The notes beneath the pieces are model-generated. The model was not told where the DNA came from. It made no database searches and was given only the letters and a program-made list of their open reading frames with translations. This document shows, in pieces, positions 20,483 to 29,145 of a stretch of DNA of 64,000 bases. Numbering within the stretch: position 1 is the stretch's first letter; every line of letters starts with the position of its first letter. Made by a program: the position numbers and the translations under genes. Source of the stretch: Thalassobacillus cyri. Lineage in GTDB: Bacteria; Bacillota; Bacilli; Bacillales; Halobacillaceae. Where the stretch lies: contig NZ_FNQR01000002.1 in NCBI RefSeq assembly GCF_900107755.1, positions 124,001-188,000 of the forward strand. Reading direction: 5' to 3'.

Positions 20483-21778
20483 TTTAGTATTTCTCCGATA
20501 TAAAATGATGAATGGTACAAGTAAAATCGAGACAACCCCACCGATAACAGAAAGTGTAGGGAAATTCGATAACGCCACGATTACACCGGAAATAGCCCCG
20601 CCCGATGCACCAGCCAACGCGATGAAGACATCAACGCTTCCTTGTGTTTTGGCACGGTTGTCTGGTGTCGTAGCATCAACGAGGATGGCAGTACCACTTA
20701 TCAGGCCGAAATTCCATCCCAGTCCGAGTAAAGCCAAGGCAATGATCAATCCAGCCATCGATTCGCCAGGAGCGGTAGCAGCCAAAATCCCCGAAGCAAG
20801 CAGGGTGACTCCCGAGGCGATCGCCATCGTGAACCGTCCCACTTTATCAACGAGAATACCAGTAAGTGGTGAAGGAAGGTACATGGCTCCGATATGGATT
20901 CCGATAACGAGTCCGACTGCATTAAGACCATGCCCATGCGCCCCCATGTGTACGGGAGTCATGGTCATGATGGCGACCATAACGATCTGGCTCAGAATCA
21001 TGACGGTTGCACCAATGATAACACCTCGTTTGTTCCATGAAGCAGGCAGGGTTACACCTGGTGCGGCATTGTCATCGACTGGTTGGACATCCGCCAGCGC
21101 TTTGGAAATAAGGAGTGGATCCGGGCGCATCAGGATGAAAATGGCCAATCCGGCAAGGATGTAGGCTGCAGCAGCCAGGATGAATGGTCCCGCTAATGCA
21201 GGAATGCTGATGGACGTAGCGAAATTCCCCATGACACCGACTAAGTTCGGACCTGCAACCGCACCAAATGTAGTAGAAACCATTGCCATGCTGACGGCGG
21301 TGGCCCGCTGTTTTGTATTGGCCATATCGGTTCCCGCATAGCGTGCCTGCAGGTTGGTAGCCGTGCCGGCACCATAGATTAATAGAGAAGCGAACAATAA
21401 AATAACACTATTTAGGATGGCAGCAAAAATAACCCCAATTGCCCCGAGACCACCAGCGACAAACCCGATCGTCAGTCCTGGCCGTCGTCCGAACCGCTGA
21501 GACAGCCGTCCGACAATCATGGCCGCACCAGCAGAGCCAAGCGTGAACAGCGCGACAGGAAGCCCGGCGAAACTGTTGGTGCCAAGCATATCCTCCGCAA
21601 GCAGTGCTCCGACTGTAATCCCTGCGGCAAGGCCTGCCCCGCCGAAGATCTGGGCAATGATCACGATGATCAGCGTGCGCCGGTACAGGCTTTGTTGTTT
21701 ATCGGTAGAATTTATATAACTTTTCAGCCAGGCGGGATGGCTGTTTGTTTCATCTATTTTCATTGCTTTATCAGACAT
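20480..21778 (-). CDS. Major facilitator superfamily transporter
   Basis: 432 residues from the ATG at 21778, with aaaggaag 8 nt upstream. Twelve hydrophobic segments, with the MFS signature loop GRLSQRFGRRPG between helices 2 and 3. The overall pattern (LIYGAGTATNLQARYAGTD in helix 4-5) resembles drug or metabolite exporters of the UMF-type found in soil Bacillaceae. Substrate unknown. The 5' leader contains copy 3 of the 94-nt structured element, ending 91 nt before the start codon, which may attenuate transcription. Confidence 0.85.
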   Translation of the reverse strand: MSDKAMKIDETNSHPAWLKSYINSTDKQQSLYRRTLIIVIIAQIFGGAGLAAGITVGALLAEDMLGTNSFAGLPVALFTLGSAGAAMIVGRLSQRFGRRPGLTIGFVAGGLGAIGVIFAAILNSVILLFASLLIYGAGTATNLQARYAGTDMANTKQRATAVSMAMVSTTFGAVAGPNLVGVMGNFATSISIPALAGPFILAAAAYILAGLAIFILMRPDPLLISKALADVQPVDDNAAPGVTLPASWNKRGVIIGATVMILSQIVMVAIMTMTPVHMGAHGHGLNAVGLVIGIHIGAMYLPSPLTGILVDKVGRFTMAIASGVTLLASGILAATAPGESMAGLIIALALLGLGWNFGLISGTAILVDATTPDNRAKTQGSVDVFIALAGASGGAISGVIVALSNFPTLSVIGGVVSILLVPFIILYRRNTK

Positions 21779-21868
21779 TGTTGGTTCTTCCTTTCTAAAA
21801 AACAAATTACATACCCTTCGAGGTATTTATCCCCTCCTTATTGTAACGCTAATTGCTCGTTATTACCA

Positions 21869-21963
21869 TAGAAAAACTTGGCTTGTCGCCAAGCACTTAT
21901 GGCGCAAGCAATAGTGTTTTCTTATACTTTAATCCTTTAACATAGTTGATTTTTCTTAAAGAA
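21869..21963 (-). repeat. 94-nt structured intergenic element, copy 3
   Basis: Read on the minus strand it begins CTTTAAG and contains TTAAAGGATTAAAGTATAAG, a stem GCTTGCGCCA / TGGCGACAAGC, and ends CTTGGC-gacaa-GCCAAG-TTTTT. The second stem uses the 3' half of the first, so only one can form; the second is a canonical intrinsic terminator. It lies 5' of the MFS gene on the same strand. See 28124 and 53557 for the other copies. Confidence 0.8.
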
Positions 21964-21965
21964 TA

Positions 21966-22016
21966 AGAAAAAACTGGCCATTCCGTCGAAAATGATTCCG
22001 ACGCTTTCAGGCCAGT
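21966..22016 (-). terminator. Terminator after the M28 peptidase gene
   Basis: Minus strand: ACTGGCCTGAAAGCGTCGGAA pairs with the complementary arm ending GGCCAGT, followed by TTTTTTC. Confidence 0.85.
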
Positions 22017-22034
22017 CTTCTTATTACTTTCATT

Positions 22035-23003
22035 CTATTTTGCTGTACTTGTTTTATTCATGAACTTGAGCAGATCCGTTAAGATTGTACTAAAAGTGGA
22101 AAGGTGTTCCTGGACTCTTCCTGGATACTCCTGCTCGAGGAATTCCAGGTTATCGTTTTCTGTATGCCATATGTCTCCATGTTCTACCGTCTGATGGTAA
22201 CCGTCCAAATCACCGATTTCCCAGTTTGTCGCTTCGAGGTACCCATAGGCGATACCCGCCGCTTTAAATGGGGCATGGTCGCTCCAGTCACCGGTCGTAC
22301 CAGCAGGATAATCGGGACTTAGCCCTGGATTGGTTTGTACATCTAATTTTTTCTTTTCGGCAATGTTCAATGTCTGATCACGGATGAAACCGTCCTCGCC
22401 GGCGTTCCCGTATACATACATGTGATCTCCGGCAGCTAAGCTGTCTAAATTGATCATTCCTACCGTGCTATCTATTTCCGCCTGCGTCATTTGCTCGACA
22501 TATGCTTTTGAACCCTGCAGTCCCTCTTCTTCTGCTCCGAAGGCGATGAAAACAACATCATAGGGTGTTTTGATATGTTTCAATACTTCTGCGGATTCTA
22601 ACATCACGCCTACACCAGATGCATTATCGTCCACGCCTTTTCCTGCTGATACCGAGTCGTAATGGGCGCCCACAATAATCTGTTCACTTGACTTTCCCGG
22701 TTTATAAGCAATCACGTTGGAAGAGTCAGAACCTTCACCATAACTGAATTCCTGAATCTCTGTTTCATAGCCGATCCGTTCAAATTGCTCATAGATATAC
22801 TGTTCTGCTAATTTTTCATTGTCTGTGCCGGCCACCCGTGAACCGATTTCATTTGCAAGATAATCCATGTGTTCATAAGCCAGCGCTCCGTCTTTGTGCA
22901 CAATTGACTTTGGATATGTAACGGTGGAAGCGGAAGCACTTCCGACAACGGTCATCAAACCAATCATAATGGCCATAAAGGAAAAAGATAGTTTTCTCAG
23001 CAT
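22035..23003 (-). CDS. Secreted M28-family aminopeptidase (YwaD-like)
   Basis: 322 residues with a signal peptide (1-25, ending SASA-S). The co-catalytic zinc ligands of M28 are visible: His and Asp in VGAHYDSVSAGKGVDDNASG, the Glu pair in FGAEEEGLQGS, Asp in INLDSLAAGD and His in WSDHAPFKAAG. It removes N-terminal residues from peptides outside the cell. It lacks the protease-associated domain found in larger YwaD proteins. Start ATG at 23003 behind aaaggtga. Monocistronic, ends at a terminator. Confidence 0.92.
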   Translation of the reverse strand: MLRKLSFSFMAIMIGLMTVVGSASASTVTYPKSIVHKDGALAYEHMDYLANEIGSRVAGTDNEKLAEQYIYEQFERIGYETEIQEFSYGEGSDSSNVIAYKPGKSSEQIIVGAHYDSVSAGKGVDDNASGVGVMLESAEVLKHIKTPYDVVFIAFGAEEEGLQGSKAYVEQMTQAEIDSTVGMINLDSLAAGDHMYVYGNAGEDGFIRDQTLNIAEKKKLDVQTNPGLSPDYPAGTTGDWSDHAPFKAAGIAYGYLEATNWEIGDLDGYHQTVEHGDIWHTENDNLEFLEQEYPGRVQEHLSTFSTILTDLLKFMNKTSTAK

Positions 23004-23172
23004 AGTCTCACCTTTCTTTTATAAAATTATTTAAATATTCTTACATATCAATCTATCAAAAAGGTTTGAATTTTAATAGCAAAGTGCACTGTATATAAGA
23101 GACATTTATAGAGAGGTTATAACCTGAAGTTTGATATAGTAGATATAAGTAAAAGCTAGATGGGGTGAAGCA

Positions 23173-23799
23173 ATGAATCTCGAAGCCATCATGACTAAAA
23201 TGAAAAAACATACGCCAGGCATCCTTGGCCAGCAAAAATTGAAGCCATTTTCTATATTGCTCCCTTTGATAGAAAAAGACGGTGAGCTGCATCTTCTTTT
23301 TGAAGTTCGTTCACAAAATATCAGGCAGCCGGGAGAAGTCTGTTTTCCGGGCGGAAAAAAAGATGCGGAAGACAGGCATGACAAGGACACAGCAGTACGG
23401 GAATCGATGGAAGAGCTGGGAGTGGATGACAAGGATATCGAGCAGGTATTTCCGTTAGGCCAATTGGTTGGTTCGATGGACATGCGTGTGAATACGTATG
23501 TCGGTTTTATCAATCGTAAGCTGGAGGAGGTTGTACCTAACCCTGATGAAGTAGGGGAAGTGTTCACGGTGCCGCTTTCTTTCTTCCTCAATAATAAACC
23601 GGAAGTTCATTATGTGACATTGGAAGTGAAACCGGGGGAGGATTTTCCGTATGAGCTCATCCCGAATGGAAGGGATTATAACTGGCGGCCTCGGCAAATG
23701 GGAGAATATTTTTATATCTATGGAGAGAAAGTGATCTGGGGGCTTACCGCACGGGTGCTTTACCATTTCATAGAGATTCTGCAGGAGGAAAGTAAATAG
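23173..23799 (+). CDS. Nudix hydrolase, CoA-pyrophosphatase type (NudL-like)
   Basis: 208 residues, ATG behind tggggtga. The Nudix box runs from PGGKKDAEDRHDKDTAVRES into MEELGV, with the family's GGK...E and REXXEE core and a two-residue-longer spacer as in NudL. The preceding LLFEVRSQNIRQPGEVCFPG is the UPF0035 signature of coenzyme A diphosphatases. The likely reaction is hydrolysis of CoA or its esters to phosphopantetheine and 3',5'-ADP. Cytosolic, monocistronic. Confidence 0.88.
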   Translation: MNLEAIMTKMKKHTPGILGQQKLKPFSILLPLIEKDGELHLLFEVRSQNIRQPGEVCFPGGKKDAEDRHDKDTAVRESMEELGVDDKDIEQVFPLGQLVGSMDMRVNTYVGFINRKLEEVVPNPDEVGEVFTVPLSFFLNNKPEVHYVTLEVKPGEDFPYELIPNGRDYNWRPRQMGEYFYIYGEKVIWGLTARVLYHFIEILQEESK

Positions 23800-23812
23800 C
23801 AGACATACTAAA

Positions 23813-23846
23813 TAATGCCTGGGAATAGTTCCAGGCATTATTTTTG
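23813..23846. terminator. Bidirectional terminator
   Basis: AATGCCTGG / CCAGGCATT perfect 9-bp stem with an 8-nt loop, T-run on the plus side and A/T-rich on the other. It serves the converging Nudix and VOC genes. Confidence 0.85.
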
Positions 23847-23861
23847 TGAGTTGGATGGCTA

Positions 23862-24305
23862 TTATTGGTCGTTAATGATTAACATATTCGAATCATCAAA
23901 TTCCCAATCTTCTCCGTAGGCAACTTCCCAATAGTAGCCATCAAGGTCGGTGAAATATCCTCCATAGCCTCCCCAGTCTGTCCTTTTAGGCTCCTTTTGG
24001 ATGGTAGCTCCAGCTGACTCTGCTTTTTTCAATACTTCATCTACTTCTTTCATGGACTTGGCATTATAAGCTAATGTTATGCCTGAGAAGCCATTTGCTA
24101 TAGCTGGGGGATTGTCATTATTCACATCTTTAGCCAGTTCTTCTAAAGGGTACAAAGCTATCTTTGTTCCTTCATTTTTAAAGAAAATAATAACGGGGTT
24201 TGACTCTGTCCCTCTAATGGAGGTGTCAAAACCAAGCTCCTTAAAGAATTGATGTGCTTTGATGATGTCCTTCGTACCCAGGGTAATAAGATTTAATCGG
24301 TTCAT
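23862..24305 (-). CDS. VOC-family (glyoxalase/bleomycin-resistance fold) protein
   Basis: About 147 residues; ATG at 24305 has aaggag 8 nt upstream, and a GTG directly before it is an alternative. The two beta-alpha-beta-beta-beta units are recognisable: MNRLNLITLGTKDIIKAHQF at the start and YGGYFTDLDGYYWEVAYG near the end, the latter holding the conserved Glu of metal-binding VOC proteins. The substrate is unknown; this subgroup is usually annotated only as glyoxalase. Monocistronic. Confidence 0.85.
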   Translation of the reverse strand: MNRLNLITLGTKDIIKAHQFFKELGFDTSIRGTESNPVIIFFKNEGTKIALYPLEELAKDVNNDNPPAIANGFSGITLAYNAKSMKEVDEVLKKAESAGATIQKEPKRTDWGGYGGYFTDLDGYYWEVAYGEDWEFDDSNMLIINDQ

Positions 24306-24383
24306 CACTTTTTCTCCTTTAAAAAAATTTCACCTTTCCGTGTTTATATTTACTTCCATTTAAAATTACAATTTTCCTTTGAT

Positions 24384-24421
24384 ATAAAAAAAATAGACCA
24401 AATCAATTTGCGATTTGGTCT
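24384..24421 (-). terminator. Terminator after the GH3 gene
   Basis: Minus strand: AGACCAAATC / GATTTGGTCT perfect 10-bp stem followed by A and eight T. Confidence 0.9.
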
Positions 24422-24431
24422 GATCATCCCG

Positions 24432-26594
24432 TTATTTTTGTAATTGGAAGCTCTTAGCCAGTACATCTTCACTGTTAGTTCCGACAAACACTGTAAACTC
24501 GCCGGCATCACTCTTATGTTCGAAGTTGGCGTGATAATAGCGTAGTTGTTCTTCTGTGACCTTGAAGGAGACCGTTCGAGATTCGCCTGCTTCCAGCGAA
24601 ATCCGCTCAAAGGCTTTCAGTTCTTTCAACGGTCTTACGACTTCGCCAACATGGTCACGGACATACAGTTGCACGACTTCTTCACCGGCCAGGTCGCTGG
24701 TGTTGGTCACCTTAATACTGACGTTCAAGGCGTCATCAACTAGCAGCGTGTCGCTGGATAGCTGCAGATCTGCGTATTCGAATTGGCTGTAGCTCAATCC
24801 GTAGCCGAACGGGAAGAGTGGGCCATTCGGAATGTCGAGATACTGGGATACATAGCGTTCCTGTGCATCTGGTGCATCTTTCGGACGTCCGGTGTTGTAG
24901 CTGTTATAGTAGACAGGGACCTGTCCGACGGAATAAGGCATGGACATCGTCAGCTTGGCGGAAGGGTTGACCTTGCCGAGCAGGATGTCGGCGACGGCAT
25001 TTCCGCCTTCGGTACCTGGGTACCATGCTTCTACGACGGCATCTGCATGTTCGGTAACTTCTCGTAAATCCAGTGGTCTGCCATTGAATAAGACAGCTAC
25101 CACCGGTTTACCTAGCGCCCGTACTTTTTTCAATAGATTCAGCTGAACTTCTGGCAGACGGATGTCGGCACGGCAGCCGGCTTCTCCGCTCATATCAGAA
25201 TTCTCGCCAAGCGCCAGCACGACCACTTCTGCCTGTTCTGCCGCTTCCAACGCTTCCTGCATTTGTTCCTCTGTACCTTCTTCGATTCCGGTACCATTTG
25301 CGATGAGCAGATTTTCATCAGTAAAGTGTTCTTTCAGTCCCGTTTTGACGGGAATGGTATCTTCCGCCGATCCGCCCCAGGACCATGGCCCAAGCACATC
25401 CGTGCTGTCAGCAAACGGACCGACGAGCGCGACTTTTTTATCGGACGCCAGTGGGAGCAGCTCATCATTTTTCAGTAAAACAATCGATTTTGCAGCCAGT
25501 TCTCTTGAAGCCTGTCGATGGTCTTCCGAAAGAATATATTTTTCTTCTTCCTCTTCATTGGCAAAGCGGTAAGGGTTCTCGAAAAGGCCGAGCTTCTCTT
25601 TCAATTTCAAAATCCGCAGCACGGCTTCATCGAGCAAACTTTTCTCCAATGTGCCTTCTTCTATCAGCTCTTCGACATGATTGACATAGCAGGATGTCAT
25701 CATTTCAATATCGACACCAGCTTTCAATGCTTGTTCTGCTGCCTGCTTCTGACCTTCGGCGACACCGTGAGGGATCAGTTCTTTTACCGCTCCCCAGTCG
25801 GAAATCAATACACCATCGAATCCCCATTCATCTCGCAAAATGCCTCGCATCAATTGCTCATTCCCGGTTGATGGGATGCCGTTCAAAATATTGAAAGCTG
25901 TCATTACCATTTGACAGCCTTCATCCAGCGCTGCCTTGTAAGCCGGTAAATAATTTTCCCGGAGCATCCATTCGGACATGTCAACGGTATTGTAATCACG
26001 GCCGCCTTCTGGAGCGCCGTAAGCGGCAAAGTGCTTCACGCAGGAGGCAACTTTATATCTTTCGTTATCGAGATCTCCCTGGAAGCCTCGTACAAAAGCT
26101 CGGGCGAATTCACTATTTAAAAACGTATCTTCACCTGTTGACTCCATCACACGTCCCCAGCGAGGGTCCCGGGTGAGGTCGACCATCGGTGAAAATGTAA
26201 CATGGACACCGGATACGGCTGCTTCTTTGGCTGCAATCGCTGCACTTTTTTCTGCCAATTCAATATCCCACGAGCAGCCGATTGCCAGCGGTACAGGGAA
26301 GATCGTCTTAAAGCCATGGATGATATCAGACATGAATAAAAGCGGAATGCCGAGACGGCTTTCTTCCATATGGACTTTCTGGATATTATTTGTTTCCCTT
26401 GCGCCGGATGCGCCAAGCACAGAGCCCGTGTTTTTGATATCTTCTTCATCGATATTCATTTGTACCATCGGACCTGTAATTTCCCCGCGGTCGGTAGCAC
26501 CCCGGAAGAAAGGGGTAGCCAACTGAACGAGCTGGCCGACTTTTTCTTCGATCGTCATTTGTTCCAGTAATTGTTCCATCTTATTCTCTGGCAT
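24432..26594 (-). CDS. bglX: Beta-glucosidase, glycoside hydrolase family 3 (BglX-like)
   Basis: 720 residues, ATG behind aggagg. It has the GH3 N-domain (TIM barrel, about 40-300) with the nucleophile Asp266 in VLISDWGAV and the KH pair at 187-188, the GH3 C-domain (about 365-580) and a fibronectin-III-like C-terminal domain (about 625-700). There is no signal peptide, unlike periplasmic BglX, so it hydrolyses imported beta-glucosides. It is divergent from an ABC importer and a LacI regulator, and one GAAACGTTTC operator lies 32 nt upstream of its start, so the locus is probably one regulon. Confidence 0.95.
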   Translation of the reverse strand: MPENKMEQLLEQMTIEEKVGQLVQLATPFFRGATDRGEITGPMVQMNIDEEDIKNTGSVLGASGARETNNIQKVHMEESRLGIPLLFMSDIIHGFKTIFPVPLAIGCSWDIELAEKSAAIAAKEAAVSGVHVTFSPMVDLTRDPRWGRVMESTGEDTFLNSEFARAFVRGFQGDLDNERYKVASCVKHFAAYGAPEGGRDYNTVDMSEWMLRENYLPAYKAALDEGCQMVMTAFNILNGIPSTGNEQLMRGILRDEWGFDGVLISDWGAVKELIPHGVAEGQKQAAEQALKAGVDIEMMTSCYVNHVEELIEEGTLEKSLLDEAVLRILKLKEKLGLFENPYRFANEEEEEKYILSEDHRQASRELAAKSIVLLKNDELLPLASDKKVALVGPFADSTDVLGPWSWGGSAEDTIPVKTGLKEHFTDENLLIANGTGIEEGTEEQMQEALEAAEQAEVVVLALGENSDMSGEAGCRADIRLPEVQLNLLKKVRALGKPVVAVLFNGRPLDLREVTEHADAVVEAWYPGTEGGNAVADILLGKVNPSAKLTMSMPYSVGQVPVYYNSYNTGRPKDAPDAQERYVSQYLDIPNGPLFPFGYGLSYSQFEYADLQLSSDTLLVDDALNVSIKVTNTSDLAGEEVVQLYVRDHVGEVVRPLKELKAFERISLEAGESRTVSFKVTEEQLRYYHANFEHKSDAGEFTVFVGTNSEDVLAKSFQLQK

Positions 26595-26625
26595 ATTATA
26601 TTCCTCCTATAAATGCATGTTTATT

Positions 26626-26635
26626 GAAACGTTTC
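26626..26635. promoter_or_regulatory. LacI-type operator upstream of bglX
   Basis: GAAACGTTTC is a perfect 10-bp palindrome with the central CG of LacI-family sites. An identical decamer lies 156 bp away in front of the ABC transporter genes. It differs from the CcpA cre consensus, which has two extra central bases, so the local LacI protein (30044) is the likelier ligand. Confidence 0.65.
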
Positions 26636-26746
26636 GAAATTAATAATAATTGCAGTATAAATGGGAGCGTTTTCTAAGTCAATACGCATTATTCCACCTT
26701 TTAATAGTTTCCTGTAACTTATTAAAAAAGTTAGAAAACGTACTTG

Positions 26747-26760
26747 AAAGCGGATTCAAA
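26747..26760. promoter_or_regulatory. Possible CcpA cre site
   Basis: TGAAAGCGGATTCA matches the cre consensus TGWAANCGNTNWCA at all but one fixed position. It lies 86 nt before the binding-protein start. A weaker candidate is at 26662-26675. Catabolite repression of a beta-glucoside locus is expected, but this is only a motif match. Confidence 0.4.
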
Positions 26761-26781
26761 ATAAATTATAATGCAGTTATC

Positions 26782-26791
26782 GAAACGTTTC
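26782..26791. promoter_or_regulatory. LacI-type operator upstream of the ABC importer
   Basis: Second exact copy of GAAACGTTTC, 42 nt upstream of the binding-protein start. The AT-rich ATAATG at 26767-26772 nearby may be the -10 region, which the bound repressor would block. Confidence 0.65.
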
Positions 26792-26832
26792 AATGAAATT
26801 TCAGTAAAAACTTAAAAAAGGGGTGCTTGTTT

Positions 26833-28065
26833 GTGAAGGGGAAATTGATGATCTTGCTGATTGTAGTCTTATCCAGTATCTTGGTGGCTTGTTCTTCCGG
26901 TGATGAATCCGGATCCAGTGAAGATAATAAAGAAGTTACGGTTTGGGCGATGGGAGAAGAAGGCAAGCTGTTAAAAGATTTCAGTAAAAAATTTGAAGAG
27001 AATTCTGATTATAAGGTAGATGTACAAGCTATTCCGTGGGATCAGGCTCACGATAAGCTGCTTACAGCCGTAGCTTCCGGTAATGGGCCGGACGTTGTGC
27101 AGCTGGGTACGACCTGGGTGCCGGAATTTGCAGAAGCCGGCGCATTGAAAGATCTATCGGGTTCCACAGGAGATTATGATTCTTTTGCAAAAGAGAATTT
27201 CTTTGATGGTGCTGTCGAATCAATGGAATATAACGATCAAGTGGTCGGTATTCCCTGGTATGTTGATACACGGGTACTATTCTACCGTACCGATTTGCTG
27301 AAAGAAGTGGGCTATGACGAAGCGCCGAAGACATGGGATGAACTGAAAGACGCAGCAAGCAAACTGTCTGACCGTGGCGACGATATGTATGGTCTTGATA
27401 TTGACCGTAACGACCAGATCACCCCGTTCATTTTCGCTTGGCAAAATGGGTATGAAGCCGATTTAGAAAACAATGAATTGAACTTTGATACACCTGAATT
27501 CAAAGAAGCAATCAAATATTACACCAGCTATTTTGAAGAAGGCATCAGTCAGACACAGCAAGGGAAAGATATCACGCAAGCATTTGCTGACGGATCGAAG
27601 CCGATGTTCTTCAGTGGTCCTTGGATGGTCAACATCATTAACGACCAGGCACCGGATATCAAAGGAAAATGGGCGACAGCTGTTATGCCTGAAAAAGAAT
27701 CCAATACATCCAGCATGGGCGGCTCCGTCCTATCTGTCTTTGAAAGTGCCGACAACCCTGAAGGGGGAATGGAGTTCATTTCCTATATGACAGAGACCGA
27801 AACACAATTGGATTGGGCAGAAACTTCCAATACACTGCCTTCCCGTACCGAAGCTTGGGAAGATCCGATGCTTAAAGATGATCCGATGTTCGCAACATTC
27901 GGGAAGCAGATGGAAAATGCGAAACCAGGCTTGCAGACCGAACAGTTTGAACGGATTGCACAGGAACTCCTTGGTTCGATTGAAAGAATCACCGAGGGTG
28001 GCGCTGATTTGGAGAAAGAGTTAGAAGCATTCAATAAAGAAGCGCAAAGTCTGTTAGAAAAATAA
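26833..28065 (+). CDS. Sugar ABC transporter, solute-binding lipoprotein (family 1)
   Basis: 410 residues from a GTG at 26833 with aaggggtg 7 nt upstream; a TTG six bases earlier is less likely. The signal LMILLIVVLSSILVAC ends in a lipobox (LVAC), so Cys becomes lipid-anchored outside the membrane. The body has the family-1 pattern EVTVWAMGEEGKLLKDFSKK and IPWYVDTRVLFYRTDLLKEV. It captures a sugar, probably a beta-glucoside or oligosaccharide given the GH3 gene across the promoter region. A stem-loop and the 94-nt element separate it from the permease genes, which would allow more binding protein than permease to be made. Confidence 0.92.
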   Translation: MKGKLMILLIVVLSSILVACSSGDESGSSEDNKEVTVWAMGEEGKLLKDFSKKFEENSDYKVDVQAIPWDQAHDKLLTAVASGNGPDVVQLGTTWVPEFAEAGALKDLSGSTGDYDSFAKENFFDGAVESMEYNDQVVGIPWYVDTRVLFYRTDLLKEVGYDEAPKTWDELKDAASKLSDRGDDMYGLDIDRNDQITPFIFAWQNGYEADLENNELNFDTPEFKEAIKYYTSYFEEGISQTQQGKDITQAFADGSKPMFFSGPWMVNIINDQAPDIKGKWATAVMPEKESNTSSMGGSVLSVFESADNPEGGMEFISYMTETETQLDWAETSNTLPSRTEAWEDPMLKDDPMFATFGKQMENAKPGLQTEQFERIAQELLGSIERITEGGADLEKELEAFNKEAQSLLEK

Positions 28066-28084
28066 AAGCGTTTGTTGAAAGGAG

Positions 28085-28122
28085 AAGGGGATGGATGTCA
28101 ATTTCATTCCCTTTTCTATTTA
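28085..28122 (+). terminator. Leaky terminator-like stem after the binding-protein gene
   Basis: AAGGGGATG pairs with CATTCCCTTT (one G-T pair) and is followed by TCTATTT. Stem-loops at this position are common in binding-protein operons and limit expression of the downstream permeases. Confidence 0.55.
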
Positions 28123-28123
28123 C

Positions 28124-28217
28124 ACTTTAGGAAAGTTTAACTTTGTTAAAGGGTTAAAGTATAAGAAAAGACTAAGGCTTTCGCCATAAGGAATTGGCGA
28201 TATCCCAAGTTTTTCTA
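28124..28217 (+). repeat. 94-nt structured intergenic element, copy 1
   Basis: ACTTTAGG, the inverted repeat TTTAACTTTGTTAAA, then GGGTTAAAGTATAAG, GACTAAGGCTTTCGCCATAA, TTGGCGATATCCCAAG and TTTTTCTA. Compared with copies 2 and 3 the final terminator stem is weakened (TTGG/CCAA). It ends 23 nt before the first permease start, with the permease ribosome site directly after it. Confidence 0.8.
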
Positions 28218-28240
28218 ACCAAGGTGAGGTAGGTGGTTCC

Positions 28241-29128
28241 ATGAAACAATTACTGAATAACCGGCATCCGTATATGTTTATCGCTCCGGCTGTCATTTTA
28301 TTGACGTTGTTCAGTCTGATTCCTATCCTGGTCGCGCTGGTGATCAGCTTCACGGATATGAATTTGAAAGGACTGGCGAACTGGTCGGCGATTTCCTTTA
28401 TCGGTTTAGAAAATTATAAAGATCTTTTTACCGATGCAACATTTATTAAATCAATATTCAACACATTTTTCTATGTCATCATTGGTGTACCTCTTGTTAT
28501 CATTACATCATTATCCATTGCATTACTATTAAACTATGGCACCAGCTGGATCTTCAATACATTCCGCGCGGTCTATTACATGCCGTCGATCACGAATATC
28601 ATTGCGGTTGCAGTCATCTGGGGTTACTTGTATAACACGGAATATGGACTATTCAACTATATTTTGTCGTTGGTTTCGGTAGAAAATATACCGTGGCTCG
28701 AGGAACCGACGATTGCCAAAATTTCATTGATCATCCTGGCCGTCTGGAAAGGGATCGGCATCAATATGATCATCTTTCTCGCAGCGCTCCAGGGGATTCC
28801 GAAATCCTACTATGAGGCTGCCGAAATGGATGGAGCGAGCCGTCTTCAGGTGTTGTTCCATATTACATTGCCATTACTGCGTTACGCCACTTTTTTCGTA
28901 ACGGTTACGACGCTGATCGGCTGGATGCAGTTCTTCGAAGAACCATTTGTCATGACCGATGGCGGGCCTTTGGACGGAACGATATCGGTTGCGCTCTTCA
29001 TTTACCAGGAAGGCTTCCAATATAGTGAGTTCGGATATGCAGCTGCAGGTTCGTTCATCCTGTTTGCGATGATTATTATCGTAACGGTCTTCCAGTTCAA
29101 ACTTCAGAAAAAAGACACGGAATTATAA
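28241..29128 (+). CDS. Sugar ABC transporter permease (MalF/UgpA-like)
   Basis: 295 residues with six membrane helices and the EAA loop EAAEMDGASRLQVLFHITLP, which contacts the ATPase. The N-terminal HPYMFIAPAVILLTLFSLIP is typical of carbohydrate-uptake subfamily 1 inner-membrane subunits. ATG at 28241 behind aaggtgagg. It pairs with the permease 17 nt downstream. No ATPase gene is present; in Bacillus one MsmX-type ATPase serves several such importers, and that is assumed here. Confidence 0.93.
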   Translation: MKQLLNNRHPYMFIAPAVILLTLFSLIPILVALVISFTDMNLKGLANWSAISFIGLENYKDLFTDATFIKSIFNTFFYVIIGVPLVIITSLSIALLLNYGTSWIFNTFRAVYYMPSITNIIAVAVIWGYLYNTEYGLFNYILSLVSVENIPWLEEPTIAKISLIILAVWKGIGINMIIFLAALQGIPKSYYEAAEMDGASRLQVLFHITLPLLRYATFFVTVTTLIGWMQFFEEPFVMTDGGPLDGTISVALFIYQEGFQYSEFGYAAAGSFILFAMIIIVTVFQFKLQKKDTEL

Positions 29129-29145
29129 TAGGAAGGAGTGGGGAT

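Noticed and set aside
20505-21164. 219-codon plus-strand ORF opposite the MFS gene
   Set aside because: It is the antisense shadow of a hydrophobic gene, rich in Pro, Ala, Thr and Ser, with no start signal.
25162-25572. 136-codon plus-strand ORF opposite bglX
   Set aside because: Antisense shadow of the GH3 gene; Ser-rich and without a ribosome site.
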